Origin: Cohnella silvisoli
GTDB taxonomy: Bacteria > Bacillota > Bacilli > Paenibacillales > Paenibacillaceae
Assembly (NCBI RefSeq): GCF_021190915.1
Contig: NZ_JAIOAP010000001.1
Span: forward strand, 744,001 to 808,000
DNA: 64,000 nucleotides
Direction: 5' to 3'
The position numbers and the translations under genes are program-made. The notes beneath the pieces were generated by a model. It did not search any database. It was not told the DNA's origin and saw only the letters and a list, made by a program, of their open reading frames with translations. Each line of letters opens with the position of its first letter. Position 1 is the stretch's first letter. Positions 1-7,625 of this stretch are shown piece by piece.

Positions 1-685
1 AGCTGAATTTGTCTTTTCCCTGAGTGACCGCCCAACCATTGCTGTGATCATGGAAATAGGCATCTCCAGCGAGAGCGGAGGGAACCGGGAGCTTTACCCA
101 AGTTTTGCCGCCATCCGTCGTACGGGCGTTACCGCTGAAAGCCTCGTTGGAATTTACGAAATGGAGGAATGCACGGTTAGGCACGTTTCCTGCTTCCGTC
201 CATTTCTTGCCTCCATTGGAGGTGTGAAGCAACCGCAAGCTTTTCGAATCCCCGATATCGAGCGTTGCCCATGCTTGTTGGTCGTTCAGAGCAAATAATT
301 GATTAACGATATACTTATGCTGCAGCTGCGTCTTCCAGCTTTTGCCGCCGTCGTCGGTTCTGGCAATCCAGCCTTCTCCGCCTGCCCAACCCGATTTGAA
401 ATTGGCGAGCCTTAGGGCTGTTACCTTACCCATTGAAACGGGTTCAATCGACGAAATGGGAGAGGTGGAAGGCACGTTCCCTGGGCTTTCGTTGTTAGAG
501 CTATTCGATGGAGGAGATTCGCTTGAAGAGGTTGAAGGAACATCGGTGGACACGGCAGGCGGGCTTTCCGATGATTGGACACCGGAAGTCGGAAGTGAAG
601 TATTGTTGCCATTGGTGCACCCGGCAATAAGAAAAACGAGCAATGCTGCGATCAGGAACCGAGTGCTTTTTCTCATTGAAGTCAT
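1..685 (-). CDS. Lipoprotein with BNR/YCF48-like repeats, C-terminus cut by window edge
   Basis: The open frame has no stop and runs off the left edge, so only the first 228 codons are visible. It starts at an ATG (685) about 10 nt after AGGAG; a second in-frame ATG lies at 676. The N-terminus is a lipoprotein signal with lipobox LIAGC (Cys at residue 23). A Ser/Pro/Asn-rich linker of about 50 residues follows. After that come repeats of the type TDDGGKSWK, TSNGGKKWT and TTDGGKTWV, with interleaved GWAGG/QAWATL segments. This is the pattern of BNR/Asp-box and YCF48-like beta-propellers. It is probably anchored on the outer face of the membrane. The ligand is unknown. Confidence 0.8.
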   Translation of the reverse strand, partial: MTSMRKSTRFLIAALLVFLIAGCTNGNNTSLPTSGVQSSESPPAVSTDVPSTSSSESPPSNSSNNESPGNVPSTSPISSIEPVSMGKVTALRLANFKSGWAGGEGWIARTDDGGKSWKTQLQHKYIVNQLFALNDQQAWATLDIGDSKSLRLLHTSNGGKKWTEAGNVPNRAFLHFVNSNEAFSGNARTTDGGKTWVKLPVPSALAGDAYFHDHSNGWAVTQGKDKFS

Positions 686-795
686 GTTAACCACACTCCT
701 TTTCTTACCTTAATAACGATTTTCATGAATGCCAAGTTCAATTGCAGGCAATAAGATGCCCCATCTTTGAATTCCGTATCCGCCGTTAACCTAAC

Positions 796-831
796 AAAAA
801 GCCCGCCACGGATATCGATCCGTTTACGGGC
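796..831 (-). terminator. Rho-independent terminator after ypdA
   Basis: On the minus strand GCCCG pairs with CGGGC around an inner ACGGAT/ATCCGT stem, and the hairpin is followed by five T (AAAAA at 796-800 on the plus strand). It lies just downstream of the ypdA stop. Confidence 0.7.
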
Positions 832-852
832 GTAATAACGTGGATAGCTTAA

Positions 853-1869
853 TTAGGAGAGTAGTCGCTCACGAATATGTCCGGCGATGAGCTTCCCGTG
901 ATGGCGGCCGCTCTCAATGAAGATTTCGTTGGCTTCGCGTCCTGCCGCAATGACGCCTGCGATGTACAGTCCGGGAACGTTCGTTTCCATCGTCTCCGGA
1001 TTAAAGGTCGGAATGGTTGAGGAAGCATCGACTTCAGCGCCGGTATCCGTAAGCAGTGTTCGTTCGGGGCGAAACCCCGTTAGTGCGAGTACGAAATCAT
1101 TGTCGATAACGATAGGTTCAATCCCTTCGGCAATGGGCTGGACGGTAATCGTCCTCTCGCCGATGTGAACCGTGCGGCAGCCGAAGAGCATGGAAATGCG
1201 GCCTTTGTCGACCATGCTCTTGAAGAGCGGAAGTACCCAAGGCTTAATGCTGGACGAATAATCCTCGCCGCGATAAACGACGGTTAACTCCGCTCCAACG
1301 CGAAGAAGCTCCATCGCCGCATCGACGGCCGAATTGTTTCCGCCGATAATGGCGACTTTCATTCCGGTATAGGGGTGGGCTTCCGTAAAAAAGTGGCTCA
1401 CCTTGGACATTTCCTCACCGGGAATGCCGAGGAGATTAGGATGATCGAAGTAACCGGTAGCGACAACGACAGAGTGTGCGGTATAAATTCGCGATGCCCC
1501 GAATTGATCATGGGTTTCAACTGCGAATAGTCCGTTCTCTCTTCGTAGGATTGAAACCGCGGTTTCATAGGCTTGAATACGCAGCTTGCGGCGCAGCGCC
1601 ACATCGCGATAATACTGAAGGGCTTCACGCCGGGTAGGCTTATCCAGCGGCGTCGTGAACGGAATGCCGCCGATCTCGAGCAACTCGGAAGTGCTGAAAA
1701 ACTGCATATACGTCGGGTATTGGTAAATGGAGTGGACGACCGTCCGTTTCTCGATAAGCAGCGGCTCGATCCCAATGGCCTGCAGTTCAAGCGCTGCGGC
1801 TAAACCGCAAGGGCCAGCTCCGATGATAATGACTTTCTCCGCCGTTTCACCCGTCTGTTGCTCACTCAA
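853..1869 (-). CDS. ypdA: YpdA family bacillithiol disulfide reductase (FAD/NADPH)
   Basis: A 338-residue flavoprotein. An N-terminal dinucleotide-binding motif (IIIGAGPCGLAAALE, about residues 14-28) binds FAD. A second motif (VAIIGGNNSAVDAAMEL, about 165-185) is the NADPH site, and a C-terminal GLYIAGVIAAG motif contacts FAD. The order and length match YpdA, the reductase that recycles oxidised bacillithiol in Firmicutes. The start is a TTG at 1869 that overlaps the end of the PadR gene by 8 nt (TTGAGTGA), preceded by AGAGGG, which suggests translational coupling. A generic thioredoxin-reductase-like enzyme is the alternative, but it lacks the CxxC disulfide pair. Confidence 0.87.
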   Translation of the reverse strand: MSEQQTGETAEKVIIIGAGPCGLAAALELQAIGIEPLLIEKRTVVHSIYQYPTYMQFFSTSELLEIGGIPFTTPLDKPTRREALQYYRDVALRRKLRIQAYETAVSILRRENGLFAVETHDQFGASRIYTAHSVVVATGYFDHPNLLGIPGEEMSKVSHFFTEAHPYTGMKVAIIGGNNSAVDAAMELLRVGAELTVVYRGEDYSSSIKPWVLPLFKSMVDKGRISMLFGCRTVHIGERTITVQPIAEGIEPIVIDNDFVLALTGFRPERTLLTDTGAEVDASSTIPTFNPETMETNVPGLYIAGVIAAGREANEIFIESGRHHGKLIAGHIRERLLS

Positions 1870-2437
1870 CGGAATCCCTCTTTTCAGCCGCCGGTGACGC
1901 TATCTGCTCTAATGCCCATTCGCACCATTTAATATTCGCGTCATTGACGCTAATCGCTTTCTGGAGCAGAAGATAAGCTCCGAAGAATGGAGAGTCGAAA
2001 GAAGGGATTTCGTCCGGCGGCAATCCTGTCATGCATTGCAGTTGGGGTAATTTGTTGTCAAACTTGAGCTTCTTTTGCTGATAGTGCTGTAAACGGTTGA
2101 TGAATAAATTACGGGCGGTATTCGAATCCACCAATGACATGCAAAACACTTTCAAATATAAATCGTCTCGCATGACGGGGTCGGAAGCCGGTTCGGATAA
2201 CCATTCCCGCAGCGCCTCTATTCCCTTGTCGGTTAGGGAGTAGACTTTCTTATCCGGCTTGTCGCTCTGTGAAATATGCTCGTATTGAACATATTCATCC
2301 TTCTCCAATTGGGCAAGCAAAGGATAGATTTGGCTATGCTTGGCCGGCCAGAATGGCTGTATTTGGAGCATCAGATCATACCCGGAACAGGATGATCGTG
2401 ATAGAAAGCTGAGCAAACCGTACGATAGCGTGTTCAT
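1862..2437 (-). CDS. PadR family transcriptional regulator
   Basis: 191 residues from an ATG at 2437 with GGGAG about 10 nt upstream; the open frame extends further 5', but that part is unrelated sequence. The N-terminal winged helix (NTLSYGLLSFLSRSSCSGYDL, then SQIYPLLAQLEKDEYV and DKKVYSLTDKGIEALREWL) is a textbook PadR domain. The C-terminal part (about residues 90-185) is the helical PadR dimerisation arm. It is divergent from the MFS pump at 2561, whose promoter region carries a PadR-type operator, so it probably represses that pump. It is co-transcribed with ypdA. Confidence 0.88.
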   Translation of the reverse strand: MNTLSYGLLSFLSRSSCSGYDLMLQIQPFWPAKHSQIYPLLAQLEKDEYVQYEHISQSDKPDKKVYSLTDKGIEALREWLSEPASDPVMRDDLYLKVFCMSLVDSNTARNLFINRLQHYQQKKLKFDNKLPQLQCMTGLPPDEIPSFDSPFFGAYLLLQKAISVNDANIKWCEWALEQIASPAAEKRDSVE

Positions 2438-2467
2438 TTTTATTTTTCTCCCGACTATAAGTAAACT

Positions 2468-2496
2468 TTGACATATGGGCCTAATCATAGTATGAT
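2468..2496 (+). promoter_or_regulatory. Sigma-A promoter of the MFS pump gene
   Basis: TTGACA at 2468-2473, a 17-bp spacer, and TATGAT at 2491-2496. This is a near-consensus vegetative promoter pointing at the gene starting at 2561; transcription should begin near 2503. Confidence 0.8.
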
Positions 2497-2513
2497 GATG
2501 TTCGTTCTTTATT

Positions 2514-2533
2514 ATATGTAAATAGAGACATAT
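2514..2533. promoter_or_regulatory. PadR operator (ATGT-N8-ACAT)
   Basis: ATATGT (2514-2519) and ACATAT (2528-2533) are inverted repeats around 8 bp, which contains the known PadR core ATGT-N8-ACAT. The site lies about 11 bp past the predicted transcription start, so bound repressor would block early elongation or promoter escape. It lies upstream of the divergent padR gene too, so autoregulation is possible. Confidence 0.7.
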
Positions 2534-2560
2534 TATCAATTGAGGGTGTGGAGAGCCATT

Positions 2561-4018
2561 ATGAGTAATACGAATAATCAACAAATCCGTTTCTGGCCGA
2601 TTATGACTGCTATTTTTATCGGCTCTTTCCTTTGCGTGCTTGCTTCGGCTACGATTAATCTCGCGCTCGAAATTCTTAAGGACCATTTTCACACAACGCT
2701 TGGCTCAGTGCAATGGACATTAACCGGATTCATGCTGGCTATGGGCACGACGGCTCCGATAGCGGGTTATTTAGGCGAGAAATTCAGCTACAGACGGCTT
2801 TACCTCTTCTCGTTGATCGGATTTACCGCTACTTCCGCCTTGTGTGCCGCAGCTTGGAACGAACAAACTTTGATCGTGTTTCGGGTACTGCAAGGAGCAT
2901 TCAGCGGTTTGATCATTCCGGCTACGATGTCGATTATTTATCAGGTCATACCGAGGGAGAAGCAAGCGATGGCCATCTCCTTGTGGGGATTGTCCGCCAT
3001 GCTGGCTCCGGCTTTCGGACCGACGATCAGCGGCTGGCTGCTGCAAAACTTCGATTGGCAATGGCTGTTCCTAATGAATATTCCTATCGGACTGATCGCA
3101 ATCGCATTTGTATATGCCTATATTCCTTATTATCGGCTGAACGTTCCCAAAAGCTTCGACGGACTTGGTTTCGTGACCGTTATCCTAAGCAGCTCTTCCT
3201 TATTGCTGGCTCTTGGCCAAGGTCATAAGTGGGGATGGGATTCGTGGAAAATAGCGCTTCTGCTCGCATTTGGAATTCTTAATCTAATCCTCTTCATCTG
3301 GCGTGAGCTCGTGGTCGAAACTCCGCTGCTTAACTTGCGGGTATTCAAGAACGGTCGGTTTACCTTAAATGCGATTATAGCCAATATTATAACGATTAGC
3401 TTATACTCAGGCACGCTGCTGACCCCGGTGTTCTTGCAACGAATTCAACATGTGTCCCCGATGGATACGGGATTAATTTTGTTGCCCGCATCTTTAGTCA
3501 TGGCGCTCGCTATGCCTTTTGTCGGGAAGTTGTATGGCGTTATAGGGCCTCGTTGGTTGATGTCTATTGGGATCGTTTTGTTGACGGTCGGTACTCTGAC
3601 GCTAAGCTGGTTAAGTGTCGATGTCCCTCACTCCTATATCGTATGGTGGATGATCGTGCGGAACTTAGGCATCGCATTCGTGGTCATGCCGTCAAGCAAC
3701 GCGGCCATGGAGCAAATTCCTGCACAGCTATCGGGACACGCTTCGGCGATTACGAACTGGACGCGGAACGTATTCGGGTCGTTCGCGATTGCTATCTTCA
3801 CGACGTTGCTTGCCTCGCGCTCCATTACTCATGCCGCCAATTTAGCGCAAGCAGGGGATACGGACAAAATCCATATCGGGATGATGTCCTTCACGATGAG
3901 CATCAACGACGTGTATGTCATCGCTACATTCATAGCGGTTGCGGCGTTGCCTCTGAGCTTGTTCGTTGGCAAAATAAAGCGGCAGGGAGTCGCGGCGGTT
4001 GAACGTAAATCTGCGTAA
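2561..4018 (+). CDS. MFS drug:H+ antiporter, DHA2 (EmrB/QacA) family
   Basis: 485 residues from an ATG at 2561, 7 nt after GGAG; the TTG at 2540 would place the binding site inside the gene. The protein is almost wholly hydrophobic with about 14 membrane spans, the DHA2 layout. Motif A-like GYLGEKFSYRRLYL follows TM2 (about residues 70-85), and a motif C-like GPTISGWLLQ segment lies near residue 155. It probably expels a toxic small molecule in exchange for protons. The ATGT-N8-ACAT site in its leader and the divergent padR suggest substrate-induced derepression, as in other PadR-pump pairs. The substrate cannot be told from sequence. Confidence 0.88.
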   Translation: MSNTNNQQIRFWPIMTAIFIGSFLCVLASATINLALEILKDHFHTTLGSVQWTLTGFMLAMGTTAPIAGYLGEKFSYRRLYLFSLIGFTATSALCAAAWNEQTLIVFRVLQGAFSGLIIPATMSIIYQVIPREKQAMAISLWGLSAMLAPAFGPTISGWLLQNFDWQWLFLMNIPIGLIAIAFVYAYIPYYRLNVPKSFDGLGFVTVILSSSSLLLALGQGHKWGWDSWKIALLLAFGILNLILFIWRELVVETPLLNLRVFKNGRFTLNAIIANIITISLYSGTLLTPVFLQRIQHVSPMDTGLILLPASLVMALAMPFVGKLYGVIGPRWLMSIGIVLLTVGTLTLSWLSVDVPHSYIVWWMIVRNLGIAFVVMPSSNAAMEQIPAQLSGHASAITNWTRNVFGSFAIAIFTTLLASRSITHAANLAQAGDTDKIHIGMMSFTMSINDVYVIATFIAVAALPLSLFVGKIKRQGVAAVERKSA

Positions 4019-4042
4019 AAGAGTGATTTGATGAAGAGACGG

Positions 4043-4090
4043 GAGCCGGTGGACTGGGGGGGAATTCCTCTGGGTTGCCGGCTCTTGTTG
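4043..4090 (+). terminator. Possible terminator after the MFS gene
   Basis: GAGCCGG (4043-4049) can pair with CCGGCTC (4078-4084), followed by TTGTTGT. The 28-nt loop is long and the T tract is interrupted, so termination is uncertain. Confidence 0.4.
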
Positions 4091-4095
4091 TATGT

Positions 4096-4167
4096 TATAA
4101 TGGTAGACGTTTGCTCCGCAAAGCGGAGCCGCGGTTCGCAAACTCCCGCGTCAACAAAACTAGGAGG
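4096..4167 (+). promoter_or_regulatory. preQ1-I riboswitch in the leader of the queuosine-precursor transporter
   Basis: A TATAAT at 4096-4101 should start transcription near 4108. The RNA then has a perfect hairpin GCTCCGC-AAA-GCGGAGC (4113-4129). It is followed at once by a preQ1-I aptamer: P1 CGCGG (4130-4134) pairs with CCGCG (4146-4150) around the 11-nt loop TTCGCAAACTC, and then comes the A-rich tail TCAACAAAACTAGG (4151-4164). The GGTTC start of the loop and the AAACTAGG tail match the known aptamer. The tail runs into the AGGAGG ribosome binding site (4162-4167), so ligand binding should hide it and shut translation. Confidence 0.85.
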
Positions 4168-4173
4168 ATGGTT

Positions 4174-4854
4174 ATGTTTAATTTCGGTTGGGGCGCGTTG
4201 TTCGTCCTAGTCAACTTTGCGCTATTCCTGATCTGCTACCGGATGTTCGGAAAGCAGGGGTTATATGCTTGGATTGCCGCGGCTGTAGTGCTCGCCAACA
4301 TTCAAGTGGTTAAGACGATCGGAATGTTCGGCTTCGTCATGACGCTGGGCAACACGATGTACGGCACGATCTATCTGACGACGGACTTATTGAATGAGAA
4401 GTACGGAGAGAAGGAAGCGAAGAAGGCGGTGTGGTTCGGGTTCTTCTTCCTGCTGATGTCCACGGCTATTATGCAGATGGTGCTCGTATTCGAGCCTCAG
4501 GAGACGGATTTCGGTCAGCCTGCGCTTCAGACGATTTTCGGATTGGCGCCGCGTATCGCTTTGGGAAGCTTAACCGCGTATCTCGTCAGCCAATTCCTTG
4601 ACGTTAAACTATTCAGCAAACTAAAGGTGAAGTACCCGACACGCAGCCAATTGTGGATACGCAACAACGGAAGCACGGGCGTCAGTCAATTGGTCGATAC
4701 GCTCATCTTCTGTTCGATCGCATTCGCGGGACTGTATACTTGGGATGTGTGGTGGGAAATCGCCATCACGACTTATGTGATTAAGTTCGTAATATCGGTA
4801 GCGTCCACGCCGGTTATTTATTTGGCTAGAAATTTTAATTTCAAAAGCGAATAA
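4174..4854 (+). CDS. yhhQ: Queuosine precursor transporter, YhhQ/VUT family
   Basis: 226 residues with about six membrane spans. The family motif is clear: NTMYGTIYLTTDLLNEKYGEKEAKKAV (about residues 63-90). The ATG at 4174 is 6 nt after AGGAGG (4162-4167); the ATG at 4168 abuts the binding site and is rejected. YhhQ-type proteins import preQ0/preQ1, the precursors of the tRNA base queuosine. The preQ1-I riboswitch directly in front supports the assignment and gives the regulation: import should fall when preQ1 is plentiful. It converges on the gene ending at 4862 with only 7 bp between and no obvious terminator. Confidence 0.9.
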   Translation: MFNFGWGALFVLVNFALFLICYRMFGKQGLYAWIAAAVVLANIQVVKTIGMFGFVMTLGNTMYGTIYLTTDLLNEKYGEKEAKKAVWFGFFFLLMSTAIMQMVLVFEPQETDFGQPALQTIFGLAPRIALGSLTAYLVSQFLDVKLFSKLKVKYPTRSQLWIRNNGSTGVSQLVDTLIFCSIAFAGLYTWDVWWEIAITTYVIKFVISVASTPVIYLARNFNFKSE

Positions 4855-4861
4855 GTTCGGT

Positions 4862-6181
4862 TTACTTGGGCAGGGCTCCCTTTTGCAACTCCATCCTCTT
4901 CACATCCACCGCCTGTTGCCCCTTAAGCTCCACTTCCGCAAGCGCAGCCTCAACAGTCTTGTCGCCTCGGATGACCTGATCGAGAATCGGTTGGGCAACG
5001 TCTTGGAGCGCAGTCACGATTTTAGGGTCAATGACAAGGTAAGGATTCGGATTATCCGGATTGGCTTGAAGCTTATATATAGGCGAGAGGTCATCCCAAT
5101 TGCTGAGCGGCTGCATATATTCCGTAATAGAAGGAATCCCCTGGCTCCGATAGTTGGCCCTGTTACGGATATTCTCGGCATCGGACACGATGAACTCAAG
5201 GAGCTTCCAGGCTTCCTCTTGATGCATCGATGCGGTAGATATGCCGAATATCTCATCTACGGTATAGGAGCGGGAGCGGTCCGGCTGCCCGGGATCGACG
5301 GGAGGCGTGATGATTCCCCAGTTGATGCGTTTGACTTTGAACATTTCAGCATATTCCTCAAAGCTATACGCCGATGAGAAACCTCCGAGTGTCATGGCTA
5401 CTTGTCCGGTCATGAACGAAGGATCGTTCCCGCCGAGCGATTCTTCTTCCCCTTTAATGGCGCCAGACCTGAACGCTTCAATCGCGTAATTCCATATCGT
5501 TCGCCATTTTTCCGTATTCATCGTGACTTTAAGCGTTTGAGGTTGGATATAAGACAGCCCTTCTGTTCGACCTGCTTCAAGAATGCAGTTAAGCGTAATG
5601 TTGCGATAATAATTCGTGCCTATACCGTAGAGGGGTTGTCCATCCGTCCCCTTATTCGGAAACCGCATAGCCAACGCGAAAATATCTTTCCAAGCAGCAC
5701 CGTTAGCGGGAGGAGCAATTCCATATTGCTTAAACAGATCTTTGTTGTAAAACAGCGCGACTCCTTGAAAGGTTGGTGAAACTCCGTACATCTCGCCATT
5801 ATCGGCAGCCGATTTGAGCAAAGTGGTGACGATAGGGGAAAGCTTGCCAAGCTCCGAATTTTCTTCTTTCTGGAAGCGCGATGATAAAGAAAGCAATTGG
5901 CCTTGCTCGATCTGTTGCCGAAGCAACGGCAAATTGTACATATACCTAATGTCCGCGTCCTGATAAGGATCCACCGACTTGGAATCATAGGGAACAACCT
6001 GAACTTGGATATGGGGGTATTTCTTCTCAAAGCCATAACCGTAATCTCTGTAAAATTGTTGGACGGAAGGAGCGCTGACCTTAAGAACGATAGGCTTCTC
6101 AGGCTTGGAGTTTAGGCAACCCGATAAGATAATCAGGGACGAGAAGAGTAGGATCAGTAGCCGGGATGATTTAAAGCGCAT
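4862..6181 (-). CDS. ABC transporter solute-binding lipoprotein (family 1), second of a tandem pair
   Basis: 439 residues from the ATG at 6181, which sits 8 nt after GGAG; the GTG at 6187 would leave almost no spacing. The lipobox is ILSGC (Cys about residue 22). The rest has the family 1 solute-binding fold: an N-terminal lobe with YGFEKKYPHIQVQVVPYD, the GVALFYNKDLFKQYGI hinge motif near residue 160, and a C-terminal EEAWKLLEFIVSD segment. It starts 2 nt after the stop of a similar gene, so both are in one operon. No permease or ATPase gene follows, so the pair must use transport subunits encoded elsewhere or act as sensors. Confidence 0.82.
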   Translation of the reverse strand: MRFKSSRLLILLFSSLIILSGCLNSKPEKPIVLKVSAPSVQQFYRDYGYGFEKKYPHIQVQVVPYDSKSVDPYQDADIRYMYNLPLLRQQIEQGQLLSLSSRFQKEENSELGKLSPIVTTLLKSAADNGEMYGVSPTFQGVALFYNKDLFKQYGIAPPANGAAWKDIFALAMRFPNKGTDGQPLYGIGTNYYRNITLNCILEAGRTEGLSYIQPQTLKVTMNTEKWRTIWNYAIEAFRSGAIKGEEESLGGNDPSFMTGQVAMTLGGFSSAYSFEEYAEMFKVKRINWGIITPPVDPGQPDRSRSYTVDEIFGISTASMHQEEAWKLLEFIVSDAENIRNRANYRSQGIPSITEYMQPLSNWDDLSPIYKLQANPDNPNPYLVIDPKIVTALQDVAQPILDQVIRGDKTVEAALAEVELKGQQAVDVKRMELQKGALPK

Positions 6182-6183
6182 GA

Positions 6184-7473
6184 TCACTTCTCCTTCCCGC
6201 TAGATTTATCTGATCGAAGCAGCGCTTCCGCCTTTTGCTGAAGATCGGTTAACGAAGATTCAGTTATCGGATCGGAGCCCGCCAACAACTGATCGAGCGT
6301 TTGAATGGCTAATCCCCGCAGAGAGTCTGGCAGAACATCATAATTCGGAAGAACCGGTCGCAGTCGATGGAATACGGCACGGTGCTTTTTCTCCTCCGCG
6401 TTAATTCCAAGCTGATCCGCTAGGGTCGTAAAGCCATACCAATCTCCATAAACCCACTTGGCTACTCGATCCGAAAGTAAAAACCGCATGACTTCCCAAG
6501 CATCATCGGGGTTGGAAGAAGTCTGAGTAACCGCGTAAAAGCCATCAGCAAATAGATTAGCGGTAACATCCGGCTGCGCTGGATTGACGGGCATCGTGAC
6601 TAGATCCCATTTGAAACCCAGTTGTCCCTCTTCCAGCCGTCTCAATTGATCGCTGGAAATGATCGTCATTGCACGTTCGCCGGTGCGAAACGGATTTTTA
6701 TTGATATCGTCAAACCATACTTTGTTGTTCCGCAAAGGTTCGATCGCCGACTCCCATACCTTCAGCCAAGAGGGGCTGTTAAAGGTTACTGTCCGGGAAG
6801 TTTTGTTGTAAAGCTGCAGATTCAGCGTCATTCCCATATCCTGCACCCAATCCCAAGGTGTCCTGTCCGTAATGGATAAGCCCTGAGGGAACCGCTGCGA
6901 AAGGGTGATCAACTCGTTCCAGCTCATGCCATCCTTCGGGTAGCTAACATTGTATTGATCGAAAAGGTCTTTGTTATAGGCAAGGGCTCGTCCGGTGAAA
7001 GTTGGCGGAAGCCCGTATATTTTTCCGGTACCGTAAAGCTTAGTCAGCTCAATCGCTTCGGGTACCCTGTCATCTAGCGAATAAGAGTCCCGATCGATAT
7101 AAGCGTCCAATTGCCGTATCTGCCCTGAATCAATGAAGGATTCGAATAAATGGTCGGGTATGTACAGGAGATCGACAGAGTGGGATTTAACCCATTGTTG
7201 GACGGTTACTTCACCGCGTATTAATTCCTTCATAGGGATGATGTTGACTCTGAGCTTCGGATACTCGCGCTGCAATATATTCGCATACCTCTGCTCGAAA
7301 GCTTCTTCTGATAGGTAACCTATGTTAAGCGTGATATCGTCCTTGTCAATCAGAGGCACAGCCTTCGGACTGTTACAGCCGGTTACGAATGCCGAGAACA
7401 GAATAAGAGCGCACATAAACAATCTTAATTTCCTCAGACGACACACCTCTTCCAATTTCGCCCTTTTTTTCAT
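6184..7473 (-). CDS. ABC transporter solute-binding lipoprotein (family 1), first of a tandem pair
   Basis: 429 residues with a lipoprotein signal; lipobox FVTGC. Family 1 features match the next gene: GRALAYNKDLFDQYNVSYP, the EPLRNNKVW region and DDAWEVMRFLLSD near the C-terminus. The two proteins are paralogues and not near-copies. The start is unsure: the ATG at 7473 has no good ribosome binding site, and TTG or GTG codons a few residues downstream could serve. The downstream gene begins 2 nt after the stop. Confidence 0.8.
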   Translation of the reverse strand: MKKRAKLEEVCRLRKLRLFMCALILFSAFVTGCNSPKAVPLIDKDDITLNIGYLSEEAFEQRYANILQREYPKLRVNIIPMKELIRGEVTVQQWVKSHSVDLLYIPDHLFESFIDSGQIRQLDAYIDRDSYSLDDRVPEAIELTKLYGTGKIYGLPPTFTGRALAYNKDLFDQYNVSYPKDGMSWNELITLSQRFPQGLSITDRTPWDWVQDMGMTLNLQLYNKTSRTVTFNSPSWLKVWESAIEPLRNNKVWFDDINKNPFRTGERAMTIISSDQLRRLEEGQLGFKWDLVTMPVNPAQPDVTANLFADGFYAVTQTSSNPDDAWEVMRFLLSDRVAKWVYGDWYGFTTLADQLGINAEEKKHRAVFHRLRPVLPNYDVLPDSLRGLAIQTLDQLLAGSDPITESSLTDLQQKAEALLRSDKSSGKEK

Positions 7474-7534
7474 ACTATCAATAATCTAACAAATAGAGCA
7501 GTATAATTATAATTTTCTAATTGATTTTTTCCTG

Positions 7535-7564
7535 TAGACAACCGAACATGTGATCGCTTACAAT
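7535..7564 (+). promoter_or_regulatory. Possible promoter of the serine hydrolase/ABC operon
   Basis: TAGACA at 7535-7540 and TACAAT at 7559-7564 with an 18-bp spacer, about 60 bp upstream of the ATG at 7626. The match is moderate. Confidence 0.45.
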
Positions 7565-7625
7565 GGTGACATTCTTAAAGTCCTTCCACTTTTAACCAAT
7601 TGGTTCAAGGAGGTTTTTCGGTGTC

